DNA of 48,075 nt from Akkermansia muciniphila (GCA_945863205.1 CAMAZK010000006.1:1-48075); one strand, 5' to 3'; shown: positions 26,702-34,098, counted from the stretch's first letter. Made by a program: numbers and translations. The notes: generated by a model not told the origin, from the letters alone.

Positions 26702-26896
26702 AGCCCTGCGCCTGGGTCATCAATCAAAGCCTGCTCCAAAGCGGTTCCTGCGATCCGCTGCTCCAACGCCGCGAGCACGCCGAGCATCGCTACATCCAGG
26801 AAGTCGTCGAAAAACAAGCCACCCACACCGCCTGGCTTCCCTGGCAGGCCGAAGAACCCGTCGGCCCGGATGCGCTGGCGCATTTGGCAGCAACGA
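26702..26896. repeat. 195-bp direct repeat, right copy
   Basis: This is the right copy of the repeat at 23561-23755, in direct orientation. Recombination between the copies would delete the restriction-modification module and leave one arsA with the alternative 3' end found here. Confidence 0.95.
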
Positions 26897-26925
26897 ACTT
26901 GCTTACCGCAACTCGACAGGCCTGA
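26702..26925 (+). pseudogene. arsA: 3' remnant of a second arsA gene
   Basis: The fragment encodes the last 65 or so residues of ArsA in frame, then diverges to its own C-terminus (AATNLLTATRQA and a TGA at 26923-26925), where the intact gene has AATTLKDLAL. It lacks a start, both P-loops and all As-binding cysteines. It differs from the intact gene only by synonymous changes, so it was under selection as a working arsA until recently. Its stop lies 2 bases from the stop of the convergent rhodanese gene, which looks like an undisturbed old junction. Confidence 0.85.
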
Positions 26926-26927
26926 GG

Positions 26928-27845
26928 TCACTTCAAGCCCGCAGGATCACCGCCGGTCTCGGCAGGAAGCGACTTGCCCTTCAGCCAGACGTATTCCTTC
27001 CAAGCACCTTCGTAGAGGCGCACGTTCGGATAACCGGCGACGTGTTTGAGGTAAAACAGCAGCAGGCTGCCTTCGCGGGAGGTGCCGCAGTAGGCGATGA
27101 TGTTTTTGTCCGGTGTGATCCCGGCGGCTTCGAGGTCGGCCTTCGTTTCGCTGTAGGGTTTGAACTTGTGCGTGTTGTCCGCTTCCATCAGGCGCGCCCA
27201 GTGGAAGCTGATCGCTCCGGGGATGTGGCCTTTGCGCAGCCAGACGTCGTCCTCGCCGCGAAACTCGTTCAATGGACGCGCGTCGATGAGCAGCCCGTCG
27301 GATTCGCCCGCGAGCGCCTGTACGTCGTCGATGTTCGCGGCGACACCCGGATTGCCTTTCTCCGGCAAACGGCCCGGCGGATTGCCAAAGTAGTCCTGCG
27401 TGGGGGCAAAACCCTGTTTCTGCCACTCGGCGAGACCGCCATCGACAATTTTGACGTCTTTGACGCCGAGTTTTTCCAAAACGTGAACCACCATCGTGCT
27501 GCTGAGGATTTCATCGTTCGGCAAGACATCGCCGGTGGCGTAAACGAGGTGCAGGCGGTCTTTATCGATACCCGCACGGACGAGCAGGGCCTTCGTGAGG
27601 TCATCGGGCAGATATTGCACGGGCACAGCGTTGTCGGTGCCGCGAAGCGTGTCGAATTCCAGATGATGCGCGGTGGGCAGATGCCCGCGGAAGTAGTCTT
27701 TGTAGCCGCCGCGCGTGTCGAGCACGATGGGGCGCTTTGAGGCGTCGGGGTTTTCGATCAAAGCTTTCGCTTCGGCGCAGGAAATCAGGCCAATGTCAGC
27801 TTGTGCGGCGGTGGTGAGGAGGATGAAGGCGAGGATGGATTTCAT
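26928..27845 (-). CDS. Periplasmic two-domain rhodanese (thiosulfate sulfurtransferase)
   Basis: The 305-residue protein has a Sec signal peptide (cleavage near residue 16, TAAQA) and two rhodanese domains. The second has the active-site Cys253 in IAYCGTSREGS; the first has ATGDVLP at that position and is therefore inactive, as in classical tandem rhodaneses. It should move sulfane sulfur from thiosulfate to a thiophilic acceptor in the periplasm. It is the last gene of a leftward run with pit and an outer-membrane protein, 32 bases after the latter, under a predicted ArsR1 operator. A role in thio-arsenic chemistry or sulfide supply is inference. The leader is CA-rich with no Shine-Dalgarno sequence. 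Confidence 0.88.
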   Translation of the reverse strand: MKSILAFILLTTAAQADIGLISCAEAKALIENPDASKRPIVLDTRGGYKDYFRGHLPTAHHLEFDTLRGTDNAVPVQYLPDDLTKALLVRAGIDKDRLHLVYATGDVLPNDEILSSTMVVHVLEKLGVKDVKIVDGGLAEWQKQGFAPTQDYFGNPPGRLPEKGNPGVAANIDDVQALAGESDGLLIDARPLNEFRGEDDVWLRKGHIPGAISFHWARLMEADNTHKFKPYSETKADLEAAGITPDKNIIAYCGTSREGSLLLFYLKHVAGYPNVRLYEGAWKEYVWLKGKSLPAETGGDPAGLK

Positions 27846-27877
27846 GATGTGTGGTGGGGTTGGTTGGGGTTCAAAAA

Positions 27878-28561
27878 TCAGAAGGTGAAAACGAAATTGA
27901 TCTTCGCGATGAGGCTCACTCGATCGCGGTCCGGGAAGTTGGCCCAGGTCTCGAGCACGATGTGTTTGCTGAGGTCGTACTTCGCGCCCACGGCCGTGAT
28001 GAGACCACGCTGGTCGCGCGATTGAACGAGGTCGGCGTTCAGATTGAAGTTGCGGTCAAAGAGCTTCCAGGTGCGATCCACGCCTAACAGAAAGCTGCTG
28101 CCGTTCGTCTGGTAGCCGTAGCCCGCATGGAAGCGGACGAAGTGGAAGTCATGCCACAGCATCGCATAGCTGAAGGGATCTCCCGTGCGGTTCATGTCCG
28201 TCAGCGCGAGGTTCGCGACGCCGAGCGCGAACATACCGTCCTCCCATGGTTGAAAACGCGCTTTCGTCTGAAACAGCAACGGACCGCTCATGCCGGTGCC
28301 CAGCGGACTGTCCAGACCCCACTCCAGGTGAAACGGCTCAAAATCCCAGCCGGTCTTGAAGCCCATCCATTGCGACGTTTTGCCCGCCTCGGGCGCGGCG
28401 AACTGGTTCGCGCCGCCGAAGCTGCTGAAGTACTGCACCGCGACCGTGCGATGCGGCACCGTGTCGGCGGTGGGGATGTTGTTGAGACCCGTCGGCGTGC
28501 CGAGGGCGGAGGATACGACCGCGAAAGCGGTCACAGTGAGTGCGCGTGTTTTGATTCTCAT
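27878..28561 (-). CDS. Small outer-membrane beta-barrel-like protein
   Basis: I recognise no named family. The 227-residue protein has a signal peptide (residues 1-21), then alternating aromatic and polar strands (TVAVQYFSSFGG, HFVRFHAGYGYQ, NLNADLVQSRDQ). It ends NFVFTF, with the C-terminal aromatic residue typical of outer-membrane barrels. Its ATG overlaps the stop of the phosphate transporter gene by ATGA (28558-28561), so it is co-translated with it. It may form an outer-membrane channel for phosphate or arsenate, but that is inferred only from position. The start at 28561 is required for the signal peptide. Confidence 0.75.
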   Translation of the reverse strand: MRIKTRALTVTAFAVVSSALGTPTGLNNIPTADTVPHRTVAVQYFSSFGGANQFAAPEAGKTSQWMGFKTGWDFEPFHLEWGLDSPLGTGMSGPLLFQTKARFQPWEDGMFALGVANLALTDMNRTGDPFSYAMLWHDFHFVRFHAGYGYQTNGSSFLLGVDRTWKLFDRNFNLNADLVQSRDQRGLITAVGAKYDLSKHIVLETWANFPDRDRVSLIAKINFVFTF

Positions 28562-29502
28562 GGGGAGAGGATTTTGAAAAGCAGCGCGGCGACGAGTGCC
28601 GAGCACGGCAGCGTGATGACCCAGGCTGCGAGCACCGGAATGACCGTGCGCCACTTCGCCTGCCGCGTGGTGATGCCGATGCCGAGCAGTGCACCGACGG
28701 AGACGTGCGTCGTCGAAACAGGAAGGCCGTGAAGGCTGGCGGTCGTCACCAGCAACGCCGTGGCGAGATTCGCGGCGAAGCCCTGGCCCGGATTCATGCC
28801 GGTGATCTTGTGCGCAAGCGTCTCCGCCACCGCCTTCGCGCTGATCAAACCGCCCAGCGCCATCGCAATGGCGATCAAGATCATGCCCGCACTGTCCTGC
28901 AGCCAGCCAATGCCGAGCAGCAGCGCCGCCATCTTCGGTGTATCATTCAAACCACGCGCAAAACACACCGCGCCTGCGCTGAGGAAATGCAGCGTGTCCA
29001 GCGTGCGCGTGCGATGATCCGGCGCGAGCCGCAGTGTCTTCAAGACGAGATACATCACTCCGCCTGCCAGCACCGCGAGAACCGGACTGATCAGCAGCGG
29101 CTTCATGAAGCTCTCCCACAGCTTCGCTGCATTCACGTCGCCCGCGATCCAGCCCGCACCGAGCAACGATCCCGTGAGCAGGTGCGTCGTCGAGACTGGA
29201 AATCCGAATTGCGTTGCCAACACGCCCGTCACCGCCGCGCTGGCCGCCACCGCGAGCAAAAATCCTGGCTGTGCGATCAGGGCATCCGGCACCAGCCCTT
29301 TACCCGAAAACGCCTTCAGCATCGAACTCGCCAAAAACATGGCCGCCACGCATCCCGCCGCCGTGGTGACTGCCGCCCAGTTCACCGCCGTTCGATAGCT
29401 CGTCGTGCCACTGCCAAACAGCGACGCGACGCCTTTGAAATTGGCATTCGCGCCATTGGCATAGGCCACGACGAACACAGCGATGAGGATCAGGATCAGC
29501 AT
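28558..29502 (-). CDS. pit: PiT-family inorganic phosphate transporter
   Basis: This 314-residue membrane protein has the two inverted PiT repeats: VVAYANGANANFKG near the start and CFARGLNDTPKMAALL in the middle, plus paired FPVSTTH and LPVSTTHVS segments. PiT carriers import metal-phosphate and also arsenate. The ATG at 29502 is chosen over a TTG at 29529, because the TTG would place a 22-base palindrome inside the coding region. That palindrome is the same type as the one before cobW/arsR1, so the gene is probably controlled by ArsR1. Regulation of a phosphate carrier by an arsenic-type repressor, together with a rhodanese, is unusual. In this setting the carrier may export or exchange oxyanions, but direction cannot be read from sequence. 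Confidence 0.9.
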   Translation of the reverse strand: MLILILIAVFVVAYANGANANFKGVASLFGSGTTSYRTAVNWAAVTTAAGCVAAMFLASSMLKAFSGKGLVPDALIAQPGFLLAVAASAAVTGVLATQFGFPVSTTHLLTGSLLGAGWIAGDVNAAKLWESFMKPLLISPVLAVLAGGVMYLVLKTLRLAPDHRTRTLDTLHFLSAGAVCFARGLNDTPKMAALLLGIGWLQDSAGMILIAIAMALGGLISAKAVAETLAHKITGMNPGQGFAANLATALLVTTASLHGLPVSTTHVSVGALLGIGITTRQAKWRTVIPVLAAWVITLPCSALVAALLFKILSP

Positions 29503-29510
29503 ATTCTTAT

Positions 29511-29532
29511 TATTTGTCCAATTGGGCAAATA
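29511..29532. promoter_or_regulatory. Predicted ArsR1 operator upstream of pit
   Basis: A 22-base palindrome TATTTGTCCAA/TTGGGCAAATA with one mismatch lies 8 bases before the pit ATG. Its outer TATTTG-N10-CAAATA is identical in sequence and spacing to the element at 30749-30770. The same regulator probably binds both. Confidence 0.7.
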
Positions 29533-29575
29533 TCCGGTTAAAACTCGGTGAAGTTGGATTCAGGTGAGTGGAAAC

Positions 29576-30739
29576 TTAGCAGCAGCCGCTGCCCGGCTGG
29601 CAGCCGCCTTTGACTTCCATCACCACTTCGCCATCGCGATGCGTCGGCGTCGGCTTGCCGGGTCGGAAGTGCTCTTCGTGGTCGAGCGTGGCCTGCAGGC
29701 CGAAGAACTTGGCCGCTGTCTCATCGAGACCGACTTTCACCGCTTCCATGAGCGAGGCCGGATCGGCTTCGGCACGCAGATTGACGATCAATTGGCCGCC
29801 GGTGGTCGGTTCGTCGAGTTCCATGCCAAGCTCGGCCACGTAATCACTGCGCACGAGATTGATGCTGGCCAGTTCGCCACCGATGCCGTCGTCGGGACTG
29901 AAGGTCATTTTGAAATGGGCGATCTCGACACCAGCGAGTTGCAAACGGCCCTGCACGTTCGTGGCGAGCTTCTTGAGGAACTCGTTCGCGTCAAACTCAT
30001 CGTCCGTGGTGAGAGTGACGGTGGCATTGAGCCATCCAAGCAGCGCTTCGCCATCAGCATACACTTCGTAATCGACCGCCATCGGATTCCGCCGGGCTTG
30101 TTCATCGGTCATGAGACTGGCGAAGAGGTCATCGAGGCCGGTTTCCTGTCGCGGTGAGGCAGCGACGATCTTTGACAGCGGGAATTCCTTCGCCAGCACC
30201 GCTCGGAGTTCCTCGCGCTGCGTATCGTCGATGAGATCGCTTTTGCTGATGACGATGATGTCGGCCTCTTCGAGCTGCTTTTTGAAGATGTAGGCCACCT
30301 TGGGTGAAAACGTGCCGCCATCGTCGAGCCCGAACACACGCCGCGCTCGGATCGGGTCCACCAGCACGCTCAGCGGCGCGATGGTGAAGGCATCGCCATA
30401 CATGCGGCGCAGCGGGTAGGTCACCGTGGCGACGAGGTCCGTGCAGCTTCCCACCGGCTCAGCGATGAACACATCCGGCTTCGAGTCGCTCGTCAGCTTG
30501 CTCGCGGCATCCACGAGCGTGTTGAAGCGGCAGCAGAAGCAGCCGCCCGCGATTTCCTCCGTCGCGTAGCCCTGGCCGCGCAGCAGCTTCGTATCCACGA
30601 GCCCGCCCGCCTGATCATTCGTGATGAGTCCCACCTTGAGCCCCTGATCGCTCAAATGCCGCGCCAGTCGGCCGACGGTGGTGGTTTTGCCGGCTCCGAG
30701 GAAGCCGCCGATCATGATGTAGCGTGCGCGTTGGGACAT
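29576..30739 (-). CDS. CobW/G3E-family GTPase with Cys-rich tail, arsenic-locus type
   Basis: The 387-residue protein has the CobW P-loop GFLGAGKT (residues 12-19), the metal-binding GGCFCC motif (Cys67, Cys69, Cys70), a Walker B-like region, a SKSD nucleotide-specificity motif and a C-terminal CobW_C-like domain. G3E GTPases of this kind deliver or insert metal ions. It ends in CQPGSGCC, a tail that matches the last eight residues of the DUF6428-like protein at 34907 (CTPGSKCC). It is divergent from arsR1 across an 87-base gap that holds a perfect palindrome 9 bases before its ATG. An arsenite metallochaperone role is inferred. A 3' remnant of a second copy lies at 24034. Confidence 0.88.
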   Translation of the reverse strand: MSQRARYIMIGGFLGAGKTTTVGRLARHLSDQGLKVGLITNDQAGGLVDTKLLRGQGYATEEIAGGCFCCRFNTLVDAASKLTSDSKPDVFIAEPVGSCTDLVATVTYPLRRMYGDAFTIAPLSVLVDPIRARRVFGLDDGGTFSPKVAYIFKKQLEEADIIVISKSDLIDDTQREELRAVLAKEFPLSKIVAASPRQETGLDDLFASLMTDEQARRNPMAVDYEVYADGEALLGWLNATVTLTTDDEFDANEFLKKLATNVQGRLQLAGVEIAHFKMTFSPDDGIGGELASINLVRSDYVAELGMELDEPTTGGQLIVNLRAEADPASLMEAVKVGLDETAAKFFGLQATLDHEEHFRPGKPTPTHRDGEVVMEVKGGCQPGSGCC

Positions 30740-30748
30740 TGAGTTTTG

Positions 30749-30770
30749 TATTTGCCAGTTGTGGCAAATA
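30749..30770. promoter_or_regulatory. Predicted ArsR1 operator between cobW and arsR1
   Basis: Perfect 8-base arms TATTTGCC (30749-30756) and GGCAAATA (30763-30770) flank a 6-base spacer. The element lies between the divergent cobW and arsR1 starts, so one site could repress both. The matching element before pit is at 29511-29532. Confidence 0.75.
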
Positions 30771-30826
30771 AACAAGCGCCAATTGCCTTTCTTGCACAAA
30801 AATCCTCCGCGCTGTATTCCCTCCCC

Positions 30827-31150
30827 ATGCCCGGACGCAAATCGCCGCCCAAATTCGACTGCCTCAGCGCCATGCGTGCGCTGGGCGAGCCGACACGGCT
30901 GCGCCTCGTTCGCCAGCTCATCGCCGGAGCCAAGCCCGTGACCGAGCTCTGCGACACGCTCCACGTGACGCCCTACAACGTCTCCAAGCACCTCCGCGTG
31001 CTCAAGGAAGCCGGTCTCCTCGAAGTCGAAAAACAAGGCCAGCAGCGCATCTACGCCCTCGCCGCCGCCTTCCGCGAAAAGTTGTCCAACAACGCCAACA
31101 CCCTCGACCTCGGCTGCTGCCAGTTTCATTTCGACAAGCTGCCGGTGTGA
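30827..31150 (+). CDS. ArsR-family repressor (ArsR1, non-classical cysteine arrangement)
   Basis: This 107-residue winged-helix protein has the ArsR DNA-binding core (LCDTLHVTPYNVSKHLRVLKEAGLL). The classical ELCVCDL metal box is reduced to ELCDTL with a single Cys42. A vicinal pair, Cys97-Cys98 (LDLGCCQFHF), near the C-terminus may complete a different As(III)/Sb(III) site, as in other ArsR repressors with C-terminal cysteines. It is divergent from the CobW-like GTPase gene, and the palindrome between them suggests autoregulation. The ATG at 30827 has a pyrimidine-rich leader (CCCTCCCC) rather than a Shine-Dalgarno sequence. Which ion it senses is inferred. Confidence 0.9.
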   Translation: MPGRKSPPKFDCLSAMRALGEPTRLRLVRQLIAGAKPVTELCDTLHVTPYNVSKHLRVLKEAGLLEVEKQGQQRIYALAAAFREKLSNNANTLDLGCCQFHFDKLPV

Positions 31151-31169
31151 GGCGGCGAGGATGCGGAGG

Positions 31170-31610
31170 TCAATCTCGCAACCACGCCAATGCTTCAAAG
31201 CTCGGATACTGCCCTGCCATGGCGATCGCATGGCGCTTCAGCAATCTCTTCTGTGCATTGAAACCGAAAATTCGGCACGTCACTTCGCCCGTCTCCGTGA
31301 GCGGCACGATTCGGTGCCCATGGAGTTGGAAGTGCTGCGTCCACTTGTCCCGGCGGGGATGGTAAAAGGGGATCAAAATGCCAGCGGACCTCGTCATGGA
31401 ACCAAGGTCGCTGCCTTTCGCCACATTGCAGTCCAAGCATGCAAGCGCCAGATTTGGCAGTGCCGTCCGACCACCATGTTTCTTGCTGAGGATGTGCTCG
31501 ATTTGGAATCCAACCCAGTCATCTCGCTCATGCAGCAGGCAATACTCACAAAGTCCGGTGGCACGTTGCCGCACCTGCCGACGCAGTGCCGCTGGAACAT
31601 GCTGGCTCAT
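31170..31610 (-). CDS. HNH endonuclease
   Basis: The 146-residue protein has a compact HNH fold: a CxxC pair (CEYC, residues 21-24), the catalytic-region His in IEHILSKKHGG, an Asn in LPNLALAC, and a second CxxC (CLDC). The C-terminal part (FGFNAQKRLLKRHAIAM) is helical. Such proteins may nick DNA in mobile or defence modules, but the cellular role is unknown. Its ATG overlaps the stop of a 77-residue gene by four bases, so they act as a pair. It is convergent with arsR1, 19 bases away, and is less GC-rich than its neighbours. Confidence 0.88.
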   Translation of the reverse strand: MSQHVPAALRRQVRQRATGLCEYCLLHERDDWVGFQIEHILSKKHGGRTALPNLALACLDCNVAKGSDLGSMTRSAGILIPFYHPRRDKWTQHFQLHGHRIVPLTETGEVTCRIFGFNAQKRLLKRHAIAMAGQYPSFEALAWLRD

Positions 31611-31840
31611 GCAGACACGGCGTCCATGCGAGCACGAGCCTTCACCAGGGACATGAGGTGGTTGAGCATCTGGTATTGCTCCAGCTCCACCTTCTCCGCT
31701 TTCGTGATCCTACCGTCTTTGAGCTTGTTCACCAGCATCTCCACGCGCTGCGAGGTGGACTTGGAAGCACGCAATGATGTCAGCTTCTTGGGATTAATCG
31801 CTTTGGATAGGACGTGAGCGGCGTCTTCGACAGCATTCAT
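31607..31840 (-). CDS. Small helical partner protein of the HNH endonuclease
   Basis: This 77-residue protein is rich in Lys, Ala and Leu and predicted to be helical (SQRVEMLVNKLKDGRITKAE, YQMLNHLMSLVKARARMDA). Small proteins of this kind precede HNH genes in several Verrucomicrobiota and Cyanobacteria, from memory of the families. The ATGA overlap with the HNH gene shows co-translation. It could be an inhibitor or specificity partner of the nuclease. I cannot assign a named family. Confidence 0.7.
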   Translation of the reverse strand: MNAVEDAAHVLSKAINPKKLTSLRASKSTSQRVEMLVNKLKDGRITKAEKVELEQYQMLNHLMSLVKARARMDAVSA

Positions 31841-31968
31841 GGTCGGATGCTAGCAGGCGGGAGAATCAAGTTCAAGACGGGAGTCGTTTCTTCTTGTCTC
31901 ACTTCAGCTCGGAAAATGGGATTATGGGATGGCTTGACGCCTTCATCTTTGACCGCTCCATCTCCCCC

Positions 31969-33594
31969 ATGCTCCGCCCCGCCCTCCTCCTCTTCGCCCT
32001 CGGCTCCACGCTCTTCGCGGCCTCCAAGCCCAACGTCCTGCTCATTTGCGTGGACGACCTGAAGCCACTGATCGGCAGCTATGGCGACCCTTTGGCGAAA
32101 ACGCCGAACATCGACCGCCTCGCGAAGCGCGGCGTGCAGTTTGACGCGGCGTATTGCAACCAGGCGGTGTGCTCGCCCTCGCGCAATTCGCTCATGACCG
32201 GCCTGCGGCCGCAGACGATCGGCATCTACGATCTGCCCACGAATTTCCGCAAGGCGGTGCCGGATGCCATCACCGTGGCGCAGTATTTCCGTGCCAACGG
32301 CTATCGCACCGAAGCCATGGGCAAGATCATGCACAAAGGCCATGGCAACGTCGAAGACGCGGCTTCCTGGACCGTTCCGCACTGGTTGCCGAAGGCCTCC
32401 ACCTATGCGCTGCCTGGAAGCACCGAGGTCAAACGCAGCGGCAAGAACGGCGATCGCGGCACGGCGACCGAGAACGCCGATGTGGCCGACGATTTCTACG
32501 GCGACGGCCAACTGGCGATTCACGCCGTGGAGCGTCTCGAAAACGCTGCGCAAAAGCCCGGCGAGCCATTTTTCATCGCAGTCGGTTTCATCCGCCCGCA
32601 CCTGCCCTTCATCGCTCCGCAGAAATACTGGGATCTCTACCCGAGCGCGGACATCCCGATGCCGAAGGTGACGACGATCCCGGAAGGCGCGCCGGAATAC
32701 GCCGGCCAGTTCGGCGGCGAGTTGCGCCAGTACAGCGACATTCCGGAGAAGGGCGATCTCGACGATGACCTCACGCGCCGCCTCATTCACGGCTACTATG
32801 CCGCCACGAGCTACATGGACGCGCAGCTCGGCCTCGTGCTGGATGCGCTCGATAAATCCGGACTCGCTGACAACACGATCATCGTGCTCTGGGGCGATCA
32901 CGGCTGGCACCTCGGCGACCACCGGTTCTGGTGCAAGCACACAAACTACGAGCAGGCCGCGCGCATCCCGCTCATCGTCGCCGCGCCAGGCAAAGCCGTG
33001 GGCAAGACGTCCGCCCTCGTCGAAACGGTGGACCTCTACCCAACGCTGGCCGAGCTCGCCGGCCTGCCAGCACCGCAGGGCCTCGACGGCGTCAGCTTTG
33101 CCAAAGTCGTCGCCGATCCCGCCGCAAAGACCCGCGACAGCATCACGCACGTCTATCCGCGCAACGGCCTGCTGGGCCGCGCCATCCGCACCGCACGCTA
33201 TCGCATGGTCGAGTGGAAAAAGCCCGGGGACAGCGCCGAAACCGCCGAATTCGAACTCTACGACTACGAGACCGATCCGCTGGAGACCAAGAACCTCGCC
33301 AAGGACAAACCCGAGGTGCTCGCCGAACTGCGCGGCATCCTCGCCAGGCAACCGGAGGCGAAGCCGCAGGTCTCCAGCAAGCCTGCGACCGCGAAAGCCG
33401 CTCCCAAGAAGCCGAAGGTCGATCGGAACGTCGCCTTCGACAAACGCGACACCAACAAGGACGGCCAGCTCTCGAAAGAGGAGTTCCTCATCAACCAGCC
33501 CGATCCCGAGGAAGCCCCGAAACGCTTCCCCACTTTCGACAAGGACGGCAACGGCACCCTGAGCCGCGAGGAGTATGTGAAGAGCGGAAAGTAG
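31969..33594 (+). CDS. Secreted type-I sulfatase with C-terminal EF hands (iduronate-2-sulfatase-like)
   Basis: This 541-residue protein has a signal peptide (cleavage about residue 18), PNVLLICVDDLKP with the metal Asp pair, and the maturation motif CSPSR with Cys68 as the formylglycine precursor. Later metal ligands lie in LWGDHGWHLGDH, and the order of motifs resembles iduronate-2-sulfatases. After the catalytic domain a Lys/Ala/Pro linker leads to two EF-hand loops (residues 494-505 and 524-535), a planctomycete/verrucomicrobial feature that may bind calcium or anchor the enzyme. It should hydrolyse sulfate esters of polysaccharides. An anaerobic or FGE-type maturase must be encoded elsewhere. 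A hairpin follows the stop directly. Confidence 0.92.
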   Translation: MLRPALLLFALGSTLFAASKPNVLLICVDDLKPLIGSYGDPLAKTPNIDRLAKRGVQFDAAYCNQAVCSPSRNSLMTGLRPQTIGIYDLPTNFRKAVPDAITVAQYFRANGYRTEAMGKIMHKGHGNVEDAASWTVPHWLPKASTYALPGSTEVKRSGKNGDRGTATENADVADDFYGDGQLAIHAVERLENAAQKPGEPFFIAVGFIRPHLPFIAPQKYWDLYPSADIPMPKVTTIPEGAPEYAGQFGGELRQYSDIPEKGDLDDDLTRRLIHGYYAATSYMDAQLGLVLDALDKSGLADNTIIVLWGDHGWHLGDHRFWCKHTNYEQAARIPLIVAAPGKAVGKTSALVETVDLYPTLAELAGLPAPQGLDGVSFAKVVADPAAKTRDSITHVYPRNGLLGRAIRTARYRMVEWKKPGDSAETAEFELYDYETDPLETKNLAKDKPEVLAELRGILARQPEAKPQVSSKPATAKAAPKKPKVDRNVAFDKRDTNKDGQLSKEEFLINQPDPEEAPKRFPTFDKDGNGTLSREEYVKSGK

Positions 33595-33613
33595 CTTCGA
33601 TTGGCAATCGAAG
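33595..33613. terminator. Hairpin directly after the sulfatase stop
   Basis: CTTCGATT, a 3-base loop and AATCGAAG form an 8-base-pair stem that starts one base after the stop codon. There is no T-tract, so it is only a possible terminator or a transcript-stabilising hairpin. It resembles the second hairpin at 33629-33649. Confidence 0.5.
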
Positions 33614-33628
33614 CCGAACCGCCCGAAT

Positions 33629-33649
33629 GATTCGATTACCAATCGAATC
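33629..33649. terminator. Hairpin directly after the arsC stop
   Basis: GATTCGATT, loop ACC and AATCGAATC pair over nine bases; the last base belongs to the arsC stop codon. It shares the core TTCGATT...AATCGAA with the neighbouring hairpin. Together they separate the convergent sulfatase and arsC transcripts. Confidence 0.5.
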
Positions 33650-34098
33650 TACGCAACGCGCTTCATCTGATCCCGACGCCCGTCCGCATACGCGGTGAAG
33701 ACGGCTTTGATCTCATCACGCACGCGGCGGAAGACGTTGAGGATTTCCTCGTCGGTGCCGGTGGCGTGGGCGGGGTCGTCAAAAGGCCAGTGGTGACGGT
33801 TCAGCTGGCCGGGGAACATCGGGCAGGCCTGGTCGGCGTTGCCACAGACGGTGATGACGGTTTCCACATCACGTGTGAGGAAGTCGTTCATGTGCTTGCT
33901 GCTGTGCGCGGAGATGTCGATGCCGATCTCCGCCATCGCCTTGATGCCGAGCGGGTGCACGTAACCGGCAGGCTTCGAGCCAGCGCTGGCGACTTCGAGG
34001 AGGTCACCGGCGACATGGCGCAGGAGACCTTCGGCAAGATGAGAGCGGCAGGAGTTGCCGGTGCAGAGGATGAGGACGAGAGGCTTGGATGGGGTCAT
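33649..34098 (-). CDS. arsC: Thioredoxin-coupled arsenate reductase ArsC
   Basis: The 149-residue protein belongs to the low-molecular-weight phosphatase-like ArsC family. The P-loop CTGNSCR contains Cys12, Cys17 and Arg18. Cys85 and Cys92 (VCGNADQAC) supply the redox pair that passes the disulfide to thioredoxin, as in pI258 ArsC. It reduces arsenate to arsenite in the cytosol. The ATG at 34098 is preferred; the frame upstream runs through a repeat. It is the last gene of the arsR2-DUF6428-aquaglyceroporin-arsC run, but the 153-base repeat-containing gap may uncouple it. Confidence 0.93.
   Translation of the reverse strand: MTPSKPLVLILCTGNSCRSHLAEGLLRHVAGDLLEVASAGSKPAGYVHPLGIKAMAEIGIDISAHSSKHMNDFLTRDVETVITVCGNADQACPMFPGQLNRHHWPFDDPAHATGTDEEILNVFRRVRDEIKAVFTAYADGRRDQMKRVA

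Noticed and set aside
26624..26703. 26-codon frame ending exactly at the arsA repeat, considered as a restriction control protein
   Set aside because: It is too short, lacks a helix-turn-helix, and its stop is formed by the first bases of the repeat.
23561..26896. Direct repeats considered as insertion-sequence target duplications or phage attachment sites
   Set aside because: At 195 bp they are far too long for target duplications, they are coding sequence with silent differences, and no transposase or integrase is encoded between them.
31837..33642. Reading frame of about 600 codons opposite the sulfatase
   Set aside because: The sulfatase and its EF hands are unmistakable on the plus strand; the opposite frame shows nothing recognisable.
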